Shown here: positions 36,965-48,439 of the stretch, one piece after another
Layout: each line of letters begins with the position of its first letter
How positions within the stretch are numbered: position 1 is the stretch's first letter
Assembly (NCBI GenBank): GCA_936450465.1
Contig: OW388304.1
Coordinates: 6,640,700 to 6,704,699 of the forward strand
DNA length: 64,000 nt
Reading direction: 5' to 3'
DNA from: Gibbula magus
Taxonomy: Eukaryota > Mollusca > Gastropoda > Trochida > Trochidae
The notes under the pieces: generated by a model
What the model was told of the DNA's origin: nothing
Databases searched by the model: none
Seen by the model: the letters and a program-made list of their open reading frames with translations, nothing else
Program-made: the position numbers and the translations under genes

Positions 36965-37135
36965 CAGGTTAGGAATAAGCAGCTGATTATTTTTGTAATA
37001 TTCGCACAGGTTCTCTTAACTGATTCTCAACGTCTCAGTATCTGGAGAATGACACGACGATTGGTTGGCGGTAATACGTGCCGAACTCACAATCACTCCT
37101 CCCGAATTTAAAAAGAAAAACAGAGGCATATCGAA
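36965..37135. repeat. Duplicated segment shared with 27405-27590
   Basis: See the partner entry. This copy lies upstream of the receptor gene and contains, on the minus strand, CCAACCAATCGTCG. Confidence 0.6.
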
Positions 37136-37736
37136 ATATTGGGTAATACTACTAGTTGTTCGAATTTTCTTTAACACGTCACGTTAATTTCGCACACGTC
37201 ATTCATTCAGTAAGGCGCAATGATGCATTTATTAAATCAATGTGTAAGAAAAGGAAAGCTTGATATTTATTATACCATATGATCAACTGAAGTTCAAAGA
37301 ACCTTTGTTACCAGTGAGCAAGTGCTTACCCGTTATATTTCAAAACGACATTATATTCATTGAACAGTGTTTTGACAGGGTGTTTGAGACCGCTTGTGAA
37401 CGCAAAAGAAATTATACGAAAAAAAAAAAATCCACACATATCAAATAAGTGTTTCCATTGGCAGTTTTATTATTATTTTATTATGTAACAAAATCACTCG
37501 TACACAACCTTAAATGTACCCAGTGAATATTCATGTATCATCCCAAATATTGACTTTAACAAACTTTTTTCATAAAAATTGTAATGCTCCCAAATAAGAT
37601 CAATGTGGTGCTAAACTGTACAAGAACACAAATCAACATGTTAAGCACCACTGTCCGAACGACTTCAATAATTGACATACAAAGACTGCACGCATATGAG
37701 GGAGAGAGTTTAATATGTACCCTGCAGTTATGAATA

Positions 37737-37840
37737 CATCCTCGGTTACGCAGGGTTTTATATATGCTCTGTTACTCTCCACTATATCGATATAGCGGAG
37801 AGTAACGGAGCATATATAAAACCCTGCGTAACCGAGGATG
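37737..37840. mobile_element. Near-perfect 104-bp palindrome (hairpin MITE)
   Basis: The 52-nt arms (CATCCTCGGTTACGCAGGG... and ...CCCTGCGTAACCGAGGATG) have only two mismatches and meet at TATCGATA with no loop. Such fold-back units are usually small MITEs. No clear target duplication is visible. Confidence 0.85.
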
Positions 37841-38920
37841 TTGTGAATACTGCTTGTATCTTCGACTACACCAAAAAAACAACAGCTTGACTGCAGTCAC
37901 GACGAATACAAACAGGCATGGCCAATGACAGGCAAAGAATGGGAAAAACCGAGGGTATTTAATCTCAAAGAAAACTTACACCGCTGTACTTCACACCTGC
38001 GTCACAATGTGAGGTCATCGAAAGCATTGACCTAACATAATGTGGCCATTATAGTTACCAGGTGTCTTTGGGAAAATGGTATTCAATGCCACCAACCCTC
38101 TTAAAAGATGTTGCCTGGTCAATGTAACCCCCGTACAGCCAGGATCATCAGAGACCTCCTTTCTCGGTATATGTCATTATCTTGAATGATTGTCTTACCT
38201 ATCACCAATCAAGCATATGTTGAGCATCTGTATTGACAAATAATGAGGAAAAATCCGCTATCGACAAGTCAACAAAACACTCAAGCACTCAATTGTGACA
38301 TCCCCAGAACGCCATTTTGATTCTGAATGTCGAGTCGAGCAACTGTTTAAATTCTGCATTTCAACTAAGTTGAAGGTCATCCGTAAAACCCGTTTAGATT
38401 GTCACACGACCTGTCTGAAAGGGGTGTACGGTTGGTACATGTACATCCCTGCAAATCCACCTACATGGTTTTGTGTGCAGTGGTTTATGGTCAATCAGAA
38501 ATCCCCAAATTTATCTGAAGGGTCATAAAGGTGCTCATCACTGTTTAAAAATACGGTGTGCCGACAGATTGCCTTAATCTCGTTTTATCATTATTAGATT
38601 TGATAAATGTTGCAATTAACTATAGTCGTATAAAGCTATTCGTTATTTCAGGCATTAAAAATTAAGCCACTTGACCTTTGTAATTTACATCGATATTCAC
38701 ACGTGACCAAATTGATATCGAAAATATGTGTTGGTTTGATATCGTCGCGATTACTACTATTTATAATGTATATTCATAATGTGCCAAAAGATTGAAAGTT
38801 GTTTGTATTGAGCGCAAACAATAAGTTGATTTAACATTGGATTAATGAATAACCCCGCACTGTTAATGGGATTAGGCTGCAGTTTTGTAGTTATTTTTTA
38901 TATCAGTAAAACTCTACATA
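37841..38920. other. No gene seen
   Basis: Noncoding spacer; the short ORF at 38295-38528 has no recognisable features. Confidence 0.45.
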
Positions 38921-39424
38921 TAGTCCGGCAGCCAGCCCTTGTGACCGGGAAAGTGCGTCCATAGAAAATATGTTTGCTCCTGGTGAACCCTATGGGTATA
39001 TACTTGAGGAAACTGAATGATGACACTTTGTCATCATTGAGCATTTTGAATAATTAATGTTTTAATTAGATAGGGTACACTCGTGATTTCAGTTATCCAG
39101 ACACATCAAGTAATTATATTTTAGAGTTTATAGTTATCTATATCAATTGTTGTCTATTAGTATTACACTTTTTTCACTTTTTTTTTGTTGTTGCCAAAAT
39201 GTTGATAATGTGTCTGGATAAACGAGGTTTCTCAGCAAATTTGGTTTTCTTACAATAAAATTGGATTTAATGATGTAATAATTACTTTTGATTATAATTA
39301 CGATTATTGAATCATAATCAAAAGAAATAGTGATTAAGTTTCAGTTAGTTTATGTTTACTTTTGACAAATTCTGAAAAAAGACCCCCATGAAACCCGACA
39401 TAGTTATGATTACTTGACATTAGA

Positions 39425-40070
39425 ACAAGGAGATTTTCTGGATAACAACTTCTTTAATATACAAGACGTTTCGGAGGATATACTTACTCAATCATCAGGT
39501 GAAATGTAAGAAATAACAAAATGGTATACATTTATATAGTAAAGAAACCAATGGCGAGAAAACTCAATCATGTGTCCTTTCGATGTTTTGGTTCTTTATT
39601 GAGGGTATCAGGTTGACAGATGGATTTTATCACGTCTTGTGAGTGTGACTATGCTTGATTAGTGGATGATAACATAAACTGTATTGTGTGTACTGGTCAG
39701 TGTGTGTGTCACGGCGTGCGATAGAGAGATATTCTAGATACATGCCCAGTAGTTTGCAAGGAGACATAGGAGAAGGGGAGATGGTGGTTAGTTTCTGTTT
39801 CCATGATCAACCTGATTCTTGGATGCTTGGCGTTGAGATGTTGTAGGAGATGATGGCTATGATGGTGAAGGTGTCATCAACCTTGTGGAACCAATAAAAG
39901 CGACTGAAAAGGAGCATTAGAGAGTGCTGGTTCTTGAAAGGATGTCATGAAAATCTCTGTTATTAGGGAAGATAGTTGTGAGCCCATTGGAAGTCCGTGG
40001 ATCGTGTCAGTGAAGATGAAATAGAAGTAGCTGATGGTTAACTTGTGGCTTCTAGGGTTTTCTGTTCAAC
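39425..40070 (-). mobile_element. Penelope-like element remnant, copy 1
   Basis: Reverse-complement of 44130-44555 plus 45480-45640 of copy 2. It contains the degenerate RT segment around the VDDTFT motif and the 3' region with a hammerhead core. It jumps from just after CATCGAAAGGACAC directly to the 3' end, so the GIY-YIG part is deleted. Confidence 0.75.
39465..39498 (-). ncRNA. Hammerhead ribozyme core, copy 1 (weak stem II)
   Basis: The minus strand reads CTGATGA, then 19 nt, then GAAACGTC: both conserved boxes intact. Stem II (TTGAG...CCTCC) is mispaired relative to the copies at 45551 and 48109, so activity is doubtful. Confidence 0.6.
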
Positions 40071-41535
40071 AGAAAGACAGAAAGACAGTACAGCGTTCTT
40101 TAAAATGAAACACATTATTGTCCGTACAATGTGCAAATTTCTTTGGAGAAGCCGAGCAACTGTTTGTGTTTGTTGTTTCGTTTTCTCTGTTATCCTTGTC
40201 TTTACTGTTTAGTTTTTATGTATAAATAGATACACATGACCTATGAAATAACAAGGTGTTTGATATTCCTGATTAAAAAATGTGTTGCAACGTCTGGCCT
40301 ACACAATTAGTGTTATCTGAATAAGGGTCTGAATATGTGCACGCCCACACTTTTTAATGTCACTTTTCATGTCATTGCAGTTATACGTTTAAGAAACATT
40401 CTAGCTTTTTCTTCTAGCAAGACTACTCTTATCAACCAATAACTTAAAAGGAAGGTTCTATTGGGGTATTTTTTGTGGAAACGAAATTCGAGAGGATATT
40501 TACACATGTTAGCTATTAATTTATGCTTAAAACACAGTCACATTGAAAGATATTAATGAAGTTAATACTTTGATGAAATTACATTTTACATCTTGATAAA
40601 GACAAGCGTACATTTGTTGAAAAATAAAAACTATGAGAATTGAAGCCATTCATCGGCGCTGCGAGTGGGGAAAATATCGCTACGGCCTAACAGCATATTT
40701 TTTATTAGTTTTATGATATGTTATGTGTTACTGTGTAACATTTCTATCAGTGTATAGGTTTTATTTTCACCAAAAAAATAAAATGGGTTTAATATAGCAT
40801 GTTTCATTTCTGAAATGTCAAAAATCGAATATGGCGGATGCTGCCGATATATCATGTTTTTGTCTTTTGCAAATTAACTCTTTGTGATATGTGTGTTGCT
40901 TGGTGAATAAAAAAAATCATTTCAATACAAAACAAAAATGGTAAATTGTGTTTTTTTAAAAAAAACCATAAAATCGTCAAAAATCACCATTTTCTCTCCA
41001 CAAGAAGTGACATTGTTACACGAAGGCCTATTTCAGTATTTGGCAAAAGTTAATAAATATAAACACTAACTGAAACGTTATCACCATTTCTTTGGAATTA
41101 TGATTCAATAATTGTAATTATAATCCAAAGTAAATTATGACACCATTAAATCCAATTTTACTGTAAGAAAACCTAATTTGCTCAGAAACCTCGTTTATCC
41201 AGACACATTATCAACATTTTGGACTTTCGTTTTTTTCAACAATTATCTTACTTATTTTCATAATACTAATAGACAACGATTGATATAACACTTCCTTTAT
41301 TTTATTTCATTTTTGTGAACACTAAAACATAATTGCTTGATGTGTCTGGATAACTGAAATCACGAGTGTACCCTATCTAATTAAAACATTAATTATTCAA
41401 AATGCTCAATGATGACAAAGTGTCATCATTCAGTTTCCTATAGTATATACCCACAAGGTTCAATTTCTGTAAAAACATTTTCTATGGACGCACTTTCCCA
41501 CCTAGGGTGAAAATCGGGGTTTGGCTGCCGGACTA

Positions 41536-42026
41536 ATATATACAAAATGCATTATAGGCCACCATCCATGTTATTTTAATGTCAGCACCAATCGTCGTCA
41601 CTAAGAGAGATGCTATTGCAATATTTGATTATTTACTTATTTAGACACCCTATCACCTTCTACGGGGATTGCACGCTTCGAATTGTTTGAAAGATATACG
41701 CTCTCTCACATTGATGTCAATCGACACAAATATTATTTCGGGAAGATGCAATATGTGCCCTGAATAATCCTGACGACATGAACCCCAAACATATATGTGA
41801 TAAATAGATAATGGTCACTTCCGTTCAGCCTCTACTGGGAAATACTGTTTTGGAAAAGTCTACTATGCATAAAAAGGATGTGTTCCCATCTTTCTTAACA
41901 ACAATGTGGATTTCCAGACAAACAGTAACATTTTTGTTGAATTTTTATTATGACTTGACCGTGTCTAACTTACATCTTAATATGCGTTATTAAAATGAAA
42001 GAATACAAAGAGGATATTTGGCTTTT
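41536..42026. other. No gene seen
   Basis: Noncoding AT-rich spacer between two transposable units. Confidence 0.45.
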
Positions 42027-42217
42027 CTTGACAAATACCATGTTTATCTCATCGAGTGACGTAGAAATTTATATTTTCACGAGTGGCGCAGCCACTCGTG
42101 ATAATATTTAAAGTTTCTATCCCACGAGATGGTAAACATGGTATTTGTCAAGAATCGATAATATTTAAAGTTTCTATCCCACGAGATGGTAAACATGGTA
42201 TTTGTCAAGAATCGACA
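42027..42217. mobile_element. Fold-back element with duplicated right arm
   Basis: 42027-42152 is an imperfect palindrome: CTTGACAAATACCATGTTTA... pairs with ...TAAACATGGTATTTGTCAAG, and the centre is GAGTGGCGCAGCCACTC. The outer 57 bp of the right arm is repeated once in tandem (to about 42217). Confidence 0.8.
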
Positions 42218-42323
42218 AATTTTCTATTTATTATATGACCAAATCCTTCCATATTCACCGAAATCGACATTTACGTAAAGTCGGCTCCAGGATGATCATG
42301 AGCCTGTCGCCCGAGCAATAGTG

Positions 42324-42371
42324 TGACGTCATGGACCTGTCATGACGTCAGAGCATTGTTTTATGACGTCA
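42324..42371. promoter_or_regulatory. Three TGACGTCA (CRE) sites in 48 bp
   Basis: Perfect palindromes at 42324, 42343 and 42364. GTCACTAGTGAC and GTCACTTGTGAC palindromes follow within 70 bp. No adjacent gene is recognised, so this may simply be part of a repeat. Confidence 0.35.
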
Positions 42372-42465
42372 GGTCATTGTTATATCAGTCACTTGTGACT
42401 AATAACACGTTCCATTGTTATTGTCACTAGTGACTGATAACACGGTTTATTTTGGGGGTTCGCTA

Positions 42466-42635
42466 ACTTCACAGACCCGTTTATTTTCATTTATAGATCC
42501 CGGTATTTCAGCTGCAATCATTTAATAAATTATTATACAAATTTTAATTGACTTCACAGACCCGTTTATTTTCATTTATAGATCCCGGTATTTCGACTGC
42601 AATCACATAATAAATGAATATACAAATTTTGATGA
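42466..42635 (+). repeat. 85-bp tandem duplication
   Basis: ACTTCACAGACCCGTTTATT and the following GATCCCGGTATTTC start at 42466 and again at 42551. Confidence 0.9.
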
Positions 42636-42964
42636 GGTTTAAGGGTTATGGGCCTAAATATTACATTGACAAGGATCGGATAATATATGTACTCGATAAA
42701 ATGTTCTTTTGTAAAGTAAAATCGGTTATTGGAGGCATAAACATTTCCTTCAGTTCAATTGATGATATGAGGGATTCATAATTCGTAATGACATCACGGA
42801 AATCATTTATTATAACTTGAGACAGTTATATAATTAAAAGCACTGAGCGATAAATGAAATATCGGCACATCGACATAATCAGTCATGTATAAAATCGAAA
42901 GAAAAATGTTACTGAAAGTGCTATCTTTTGTAATGACGACAGTAAGTGACTATTTGGTATTTGG

Positions 42965-43190
42965 TTGAGGTGAGTTGAGTTTTGTTTACTCGCCACTTTC
43001 ACGAGTATTTCACTTATATCACGGCTGCTAGTATTATTGCCGGAAGAAATGCCCGCAATACCACGCTATGCATTGCGTTGAAACTTACGAGCATTGGCTG
43101 GAACTAGCGAACCATTGGTAGTACTATGCTGAAATTCAGTGCAGCAATGTACCGAAACCTTACTGCCTCGAGTGTGCTATCCCGTCACAT
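42965..43190 (-). repeat. SINE, second copy, lacking tRNA head
   Basis: Reverse complement of the body and tail of the SINE at 1-295 (GTGATATAAGTGAAATACTC, CACTGAATTTCAG, TCGCTAGTTC). It starts with the tail as GGTGAGTTGAG on the plus strand. Confidence 0.85.
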
Positions 43191-43329
43191 TGTTGAAAAC
43201 ATTGTATGATAAAATATAAAGTGCAATTGAAATGGGAACAATTCTTTAAAATGTTAAATGTCGTTGATGAATTTATAGGGAGCTGATGTTGCCCGTGCTG
43301 CAAACCTGTAATTCTACCCACATATCAGT

Positions 43330-43870
43330 TCATGCATACATGTAGTTAATGCATGAATTCATAAAAGCTTTTCAATTCATTTCTACGATCGATATATATG
43401 CTTAGTTTAGAAACAACAGAAATGGTAACTTCCGGCAAGGTTGTTACATTTTGGGACAGGGAGTACAATTGTTACTTTCTCATTAAGAATCTGAATGACC
43501 AACCTGTTACTGTTACTGTATGTAGAAGGACGAGCTGTATAAGTACAATCCACACCGTATCCATGTTGTAACTACATATCAACCAGGAAGTAAAATATCG
43601 TATAGTCGGACTATCTTATCTCAGGTTTGATATGTGCAATCTCGAATAATGTCACTTTGCTCATTTTAGTATCTCGACAGTATCTCTTGATAACTGCATC
43701 CAGCCAGTGTATTAACTTGTTTTATGTTGATGCAAATATCATTCCATTTGGTATATCTTTATTATACGAAAAAATACATGTTCACGTCTTACAGATAACC
43801 GTGACAGTTGCGGCAGTGACGCGACATGAGATGACACTCACCTCCTCCTGTTTTCAAAGTGACAACTTGA
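43330..43870 (+). repeat. Dispersed repeat, copy 2 of 3
   Basis: Matches 13630-14280 and, in its first half, 47290-47590 (CCTGTTACTGTATGTAGAAG, GTACAATCCA.A.CG, CATGTTGTAACT, CATCAACCAGGAAGTAAAATA). Interrupted on the right by the TIR element at 43871. Confidence 0.65.
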
Positions 43871-43969
43871 TAGTCCGGCAGCCAGCCCTTGTGACCGGGA
43901 AAGTACGTCCATTGAAAAATGTTTGATCCTGGTGAACACTATGGGTATATACTAGGGTATCATTTTTGC

Positions 43970-45640
43970 AGCACGGTTGCCAGAAGATGGTGAGTCTATG
44001 ATGTAGGACTTGTCTCACAGACACCATGGTCAGCTACGATGTGGTCGATTTCTTCACCAACATATCCCAATATATCAATAGAAAACACTAGAAGCCACCA
44101 AACTCAACATAAGCATCGAACAGCTCGACACCAAGTTAACCATCAGCTACTTCTATTTTATCATCACTGACACGATCCACGAACTTCCAATGGGCTCACA
44201 ACCATAACAGAGATTTTCATGACACCCTTCCAAGAACCAGTGCTCTCTCAGTCGCTTTATTGGTTCCACAAGGTTGATGACACCTTCACCACAATAGCCA
44301 TCATATCCTACAACACCTCAACGCCAAGAATCCAAGAATCAGGTTGATCATGGAAACAGAAACTAACCACCATCTCACCTTCTCATATGTCTATTGGGCA
44401 TGGACCTAGAATATCTGTCTAACGCACGCCGTGACACACACACTGACCAGTACACACAATACAGTGTATGTTATCATCCACTAATCAAGCATAGCCACAC
44501 TTACAAGACGTGATAAAATCCATACCAAAACATCGAAAGGACACATTTACCCCCAGTCAATGAATATCCAGCAAGCCTAGTCATCAATACTACCATGAAA
44601 ACACTCAGCATAAGAGCTATCACCCACAAATTCGAGTAACAATTCCCTAAATACTTAGGCTATCTCAGCTACAAGATCGCCCGCCTCATCAAGAACAAAG
44701 TCAGCATTGATGTTACATTTCCCTGTGCAAGATCCTCAAGCAGCTACTCAAATAAAAACCAACAGCAGAGGGACCAGCACTACAAGAGGATGCATCTTCA
44801 AAATGCCATGCCACTGTGGACAAGAGTACATCAGAGAAATGCTGCAGCCTATCAACACAAGGATCAAGGAACATAAAGCGCATGTCAACACACTTGACCA
44901 GAAATCCTCCCTATCTTAGCATACTCTAAACAAGGATCACACTATCAACTGGGAGGCTACCAAAGTCTTGTCATCAAATAACAACTTGCGCCAAAGAAAA
45001 CTCCAATAAGCGATTGACATTACAAGGGAACAACCTGCAATAAATCGCGACCAAAGCATCTTCCTAACATGCACTTGGGGATTCACTCATCTCGAACATC
45101 TATATTCTGTCGGAGCCAAGACCGAGGAGTACCGACCCTACCATTCATTCACTCTTGTCAGGGCCTATCCGAGGAGTCAACAGAACCATTCACCGCCCAA
45201 CCACTTCACACCCAAATCACTTGCCTCTCATAATACTCTAAATCACCATGTCTTCTGCATTTCACATCCAATCAACTGTTCTTGTATCTACAATAAAGGC
45301 AATTGGCTTTCCTCCTTCTACCAATTTGTATTACTGTTGTCCAATCACTACTTCAATAAAGCCCACAGGTCATTGCTGATTTAACAATCAACTATTAATG
45401 ATCCTCATGTTTGTATCACAAATAATCAATGTAAACCACTCTCATGCGAATTCATCTTAAAAACTTAATTTAATCTATCTATTGAGTTTTCTCGCCATTG
45501 GTTTCTTTACTATATAAATGTATACCATTTTGTTATTTGTTACATTTCACCTTATGTTGGAGTAAGTATATACTCCGAAACGTCTTGTATATTCACATTT
45601 AAGAAGTTGTTATCTAGAAAACATACTTGTTCTGATGTCA
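43970..45640 (+). pseudogene. Penelope-like retroelement, decayed copy 2
   Basis: Ordered hallmarks in shifting frames: RT motif A-like MVSYDVVDFFTNI (44025-44063), LPMGS (44184-44198), IFMTPFQEP, KVDDTFTT (the (F/Y)VDDTF active site, 44270-44293), HHILQHLNAKNPRIRL (from 44299), VYRKPTHTDQY-like DTHTDQYTQY, then a GIY-YIG endonuclease (44797-45075) with PCHCGQEYIREML, NTRIKEHKAHVN, HTINWEATKVL and INRDQSIF. Frameshifts and in-frame stops (for example after KSSLS) show that it is dead. A hammerhead-like core follows at 45551. Confidence 0.85.
45551..45584 (+). ncRNA. Hammerhead ribozyme core, copy 2 (mutated)
   Basis: CTTATGT (from CTGATGA), stem II GGAGT...ACTCC intact, then GAAACGTC. The two changes in the catalytic box predict no cleavage. 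Confidence 0.6.
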
Positions 45641-46189
45641 AGTAATCATAACTACATGTATACATGTTGGGTTTCATGGGGTCTTTTTTCCGAATTTGTC
45701 AAAAGTAAACATATACTAACTGGAACTTTCTCACCATTTCTTTTGATTATGATTCAATAATCGTAATTATAATCAAAAGTAAATTATTACACCATTAAAT
45801 CCAATTTTACTGTAAGAAAACCAAATTTGCTCAGAAACCTCGTTTATCAAGACACATTATCAATATTTTGGCCTTTCGTTTTTTTTTCAACAAAAAGTGA
45901 AAAAAGTGTACTTATTTTCATAATACTAAAAGACAACAATTGATATATAACTGCCTTAATTTTATTTCAATTTTGTGAACACTAAAATATAATTACCTGA
46001 TGTGTCTGGATAACTGAAATCACGAGTGTACCCTATCTAATTAAAACATTAATTATTCAAAATGCTCAATGATGACAAAGTGTCATCATTCAGTTTCCTC
46101 AAGTATATACCAACAAGGTTCAAGTACAAGAAAAGTTCTAACATTGACAGTTAAAGTAGAAATAAAGTTATCAAAGATTGAGGTAGGGT

Positions 46190-46395
46190 TATGACATTTT
46201 ACCGCATAGTGTGTTACAATTTACCGCACTTTTTAGTAACATTTTCATCCCCTTATTACAATTTACCACACCAATCTGTATTACATGTTATCGCATCTTT
46301 ATTACAATTTACCGCTTTATTACATCTTACCGTGTTTTTATTACAATTTACTGCAGTTATTACATCTTACCCCACTTATTACATTTTACGTCATA
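46190..46395 (+). repeat. Irregular TTATTACA(A/T)(T/C)TTACCGC repeats
   Basis: Eight to ten imperfect copies, 15-35 bp apart, of TTATTACAATTTACCGC / TTATTACATCTTACC. The core TTATTACAATT equals the arm of the 188-bp satellite hairpin. Confidence 0.65.
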
Positions 46396-46399
46396 ACAG

Positions 46400-47285
46400 G
46401 ACCTCATTATTGGTTCATGTCATTTAGCAAACAAGATTTTGTAATATGTAGCATTATCATGTCTCTAGGTTTGCTAGGTTTGTGTACACCTCCTATCTTT
46501 TTTTCAATTCACTACTTTATTCTTTTCAATCTTTATTACTCTCAGAATGTACGTTAGACATCGATCTATACATTTGTTTTGAGCGTTTAATTACAGGTTG
46601 GTTATAAGTCATGAGCAGAAATGATACACATTCACATATACACGCTGCATATTGTTGCCTTGTTTGGACGCGCCCTTCTCAGGAACTCAACAATGATATA
46701 GGACCTTCCTCCTGTATGTATTCCAAAGTCCAACCACAAATGTGCGGCTTTCAGAAAAATAGTTGACAGGTTGCGTAACAAACTATTATTGTTTGTTGAT
46801 TTGTAATCTGTAATTTGTAGTCCTTGTCTATTTTTGGAAGTTATACTGGACGTCATAAGATTGACATACAGGTATGAATGTATAAACCGTTCAATGGCTA
46901 AATGGTCGACATTACATTAACAAGATACAGATTAATACAAATTCTCCTAGATATTGATCATACACATTTTAAGTCCCATTTTCACATTAACAAACATGAA
47001 AATATGATATATTGGGGTACAAATGTATATATGCCGACTCCAGATTCATTTTGATGCAATGATAGCTTATCATTGGTGATGACAACCCTATAATTGATCA
47101 GTAATACAAAGCAGAAAACAGTATTGGGCACATGAAATTCACACATGAATAGAATCAATCATGCACAACATCGGAAAGCCCCTTTTAATCGTTTGCGTCA
47201 AAACCTGAAGCTCTCAACTTGGAAGTTCAACTGTTTTATGATATCATGAATTGTACCGGCGATATTTATTGTGTCAAGACTAAGT
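46400..47285. other. No gene seen
   Basis: Noncoding spacer without recognisable features. Confidence 0.45.
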
Positions 47286-47289
47286 GAAT

Positions 47290-47590
47290 ATTTAAATTGT
47301 TCATGCATATTAAATACACTTTGCAATAAATAATACGAGCTTTTCAATATGTTTTTTTATGATCTAAAAACGCACTTAAGTTTAGAAATAATTGATATGG
47401 TAACTGCGTTGAATAGTGCTATCATTGAGTATGATTAAATTTAAGTTCTGGTAAACATACTAAATCAAGATGACCCACCTGTTACTGTATGTAGAAGAAC
47501 TAGATGTATGAGTACAATCCATATCGCCTCCATGTTGTAACTTTACATCAACCAGGAAGTAAAATACAGGGTAGTCAGACCACTATGAGA
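47290..47590 (+). repeat. Dispersed repeat, copy 3 of 3
   Basis: Aligns with 43330-43600: TTCATGCAT, GAGCTTTTCAAT, TTAGAAA.AA..GA.ATGGTAACT, CCTGTTACTGTATGTAGAAG, CATCAACCAGGAAGTAAAATA. Confidence 0.65.
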
Positions 47591-48049
47591 AACCTTTCAG
47601 TAAACAAACTCTCATCTTATCTAGAGTGTGATTTATTAGAAGTGGACTTTGATTAGCTTGAAATACAAAAGCTAAAGGAAAATGAAAGAAATAATATTAA
47701 ATGTTTATGGTACATAGTATTTCAAACTACTGACGTGTTTTCACTGAAAATGGCATATGAATGGTAGTCTATGTATTGTTTTATGCATTTTGATATTAAA
47801 AATATCGTATTTGTGATTGAATTCCATGTTTCCTATTGAGGTCATCAAAGTAACTATTATTAATTGTTATTCCCACTGTTGACGAAAAGTAGTTTTACAT
47901 CGTGATAATTATTTCTATGAATTGTATCAAACATTGACGAGTAATCAAAATATATTTAGACAGTTTTATGAATGTATACGTTTTAATTCGATGTATTGAC
48001 TTATTTCGTAACATTTCGTATAATCAGGTCTTTGAAGGGCATTCAGAAG

Positions 48050-48345
48050 TGGTATACATAAGAACAGGAAGATTTTCTGATAACAACTTCTTTAATGTGA
48101 AAATACACGACGTTTCGGAGTACATACTCACTCCTTCATCAGGTGGATTGTACAGAACTAACAAAATATTATATAGAAAGCAATACAATGGTGAGGGAAC
48201 TCAATCAGGGGATTAACATACATGAGCATACAATGAGGGTTTGTAATACAAACATGAGGGGGTTAAGCATGAGAATAGTACGCAATGAGGATTTGCAATA
48301 CAAACAGGCAATATCCGAGGAGCACCTAACCAAATCCACGACTTC
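48050..48345 (-). mobile_element. Penelope-like element 3' remnant, copy 3
   Basis: The minus strand repeats the 3' region of the other two copies (GAAGTTGTTATC.GAAAATC, GAGTTCCCTCACCATTG versus GAGTTTTCTCGCCATTGG) and holds the best-preserved hammerhead. No coding part remains. Confidence 0.7.
48104..48147 (-). ncRNA. Hammerhead ribozyme, intact core
   Basis: Order on the minus strand: CAC (stem I), CTGATGA, A, stem II GGAGT-loop-ACTCC (5 bp), C, GAAACGTC, GTG (stem I). Both catalytic boxes match the hammerhead consensus. The very short helix III with the palindrome ACGT is the form described for Penelope-like elements, which may act as dimers. Cleavage would follow the C of GTC. Confidence 0.8.
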
Positions 48346-48439
48346 CAAAGAAGTTGGTATCCAGAAAGTCGTCCTGTTCTTATTTCATATAATATTTAAT
48401 TCCATACTCGGTATAAACCACGATGACAACTTTTCGTAA

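Larger units (their letters stand above)
38921..41535. mobile_element. Long-TIR element, complete copy (2.6 kb)
   Basis: The left end TAGTCCGGCAGCCA (38921) is inverted exactly as TGGCTGCCGGACTA at 41522-41535. The arms stay inverted-complementary for about 480 bp (38921-39400 versus 41040-41535), including ATCCAGACACATCAAG and CACTCGTGATTTCAG. TA may be the target duplication. The interior holds a reversed Penelope-like piece (39425-40070) and about 1 kb of unknown sequence without an ORF. No transposase was found, and the superfamily is unknown. Confidence 0.8.
43871..46125. mobile_element. Long-TIR element, second copy, right end truncated
   Basis: Starts TAGTCCGGCAGCCAGCCCTTG like the left end of the 38921 copy. 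After about 85 bp it runs into a Penelope-like element. The right arm (about 45640-46125, ending at GTATATACCAACAAGG) matches 41040-41490 but lacks the terminal TGGCTGCCGGACTA. Confidence 0.7.

Noticed and set aside
38295..38528. 77-codon plus-strand ORF
   Set aside because: Stop-free by chance; no recognisable domain or splice sites.
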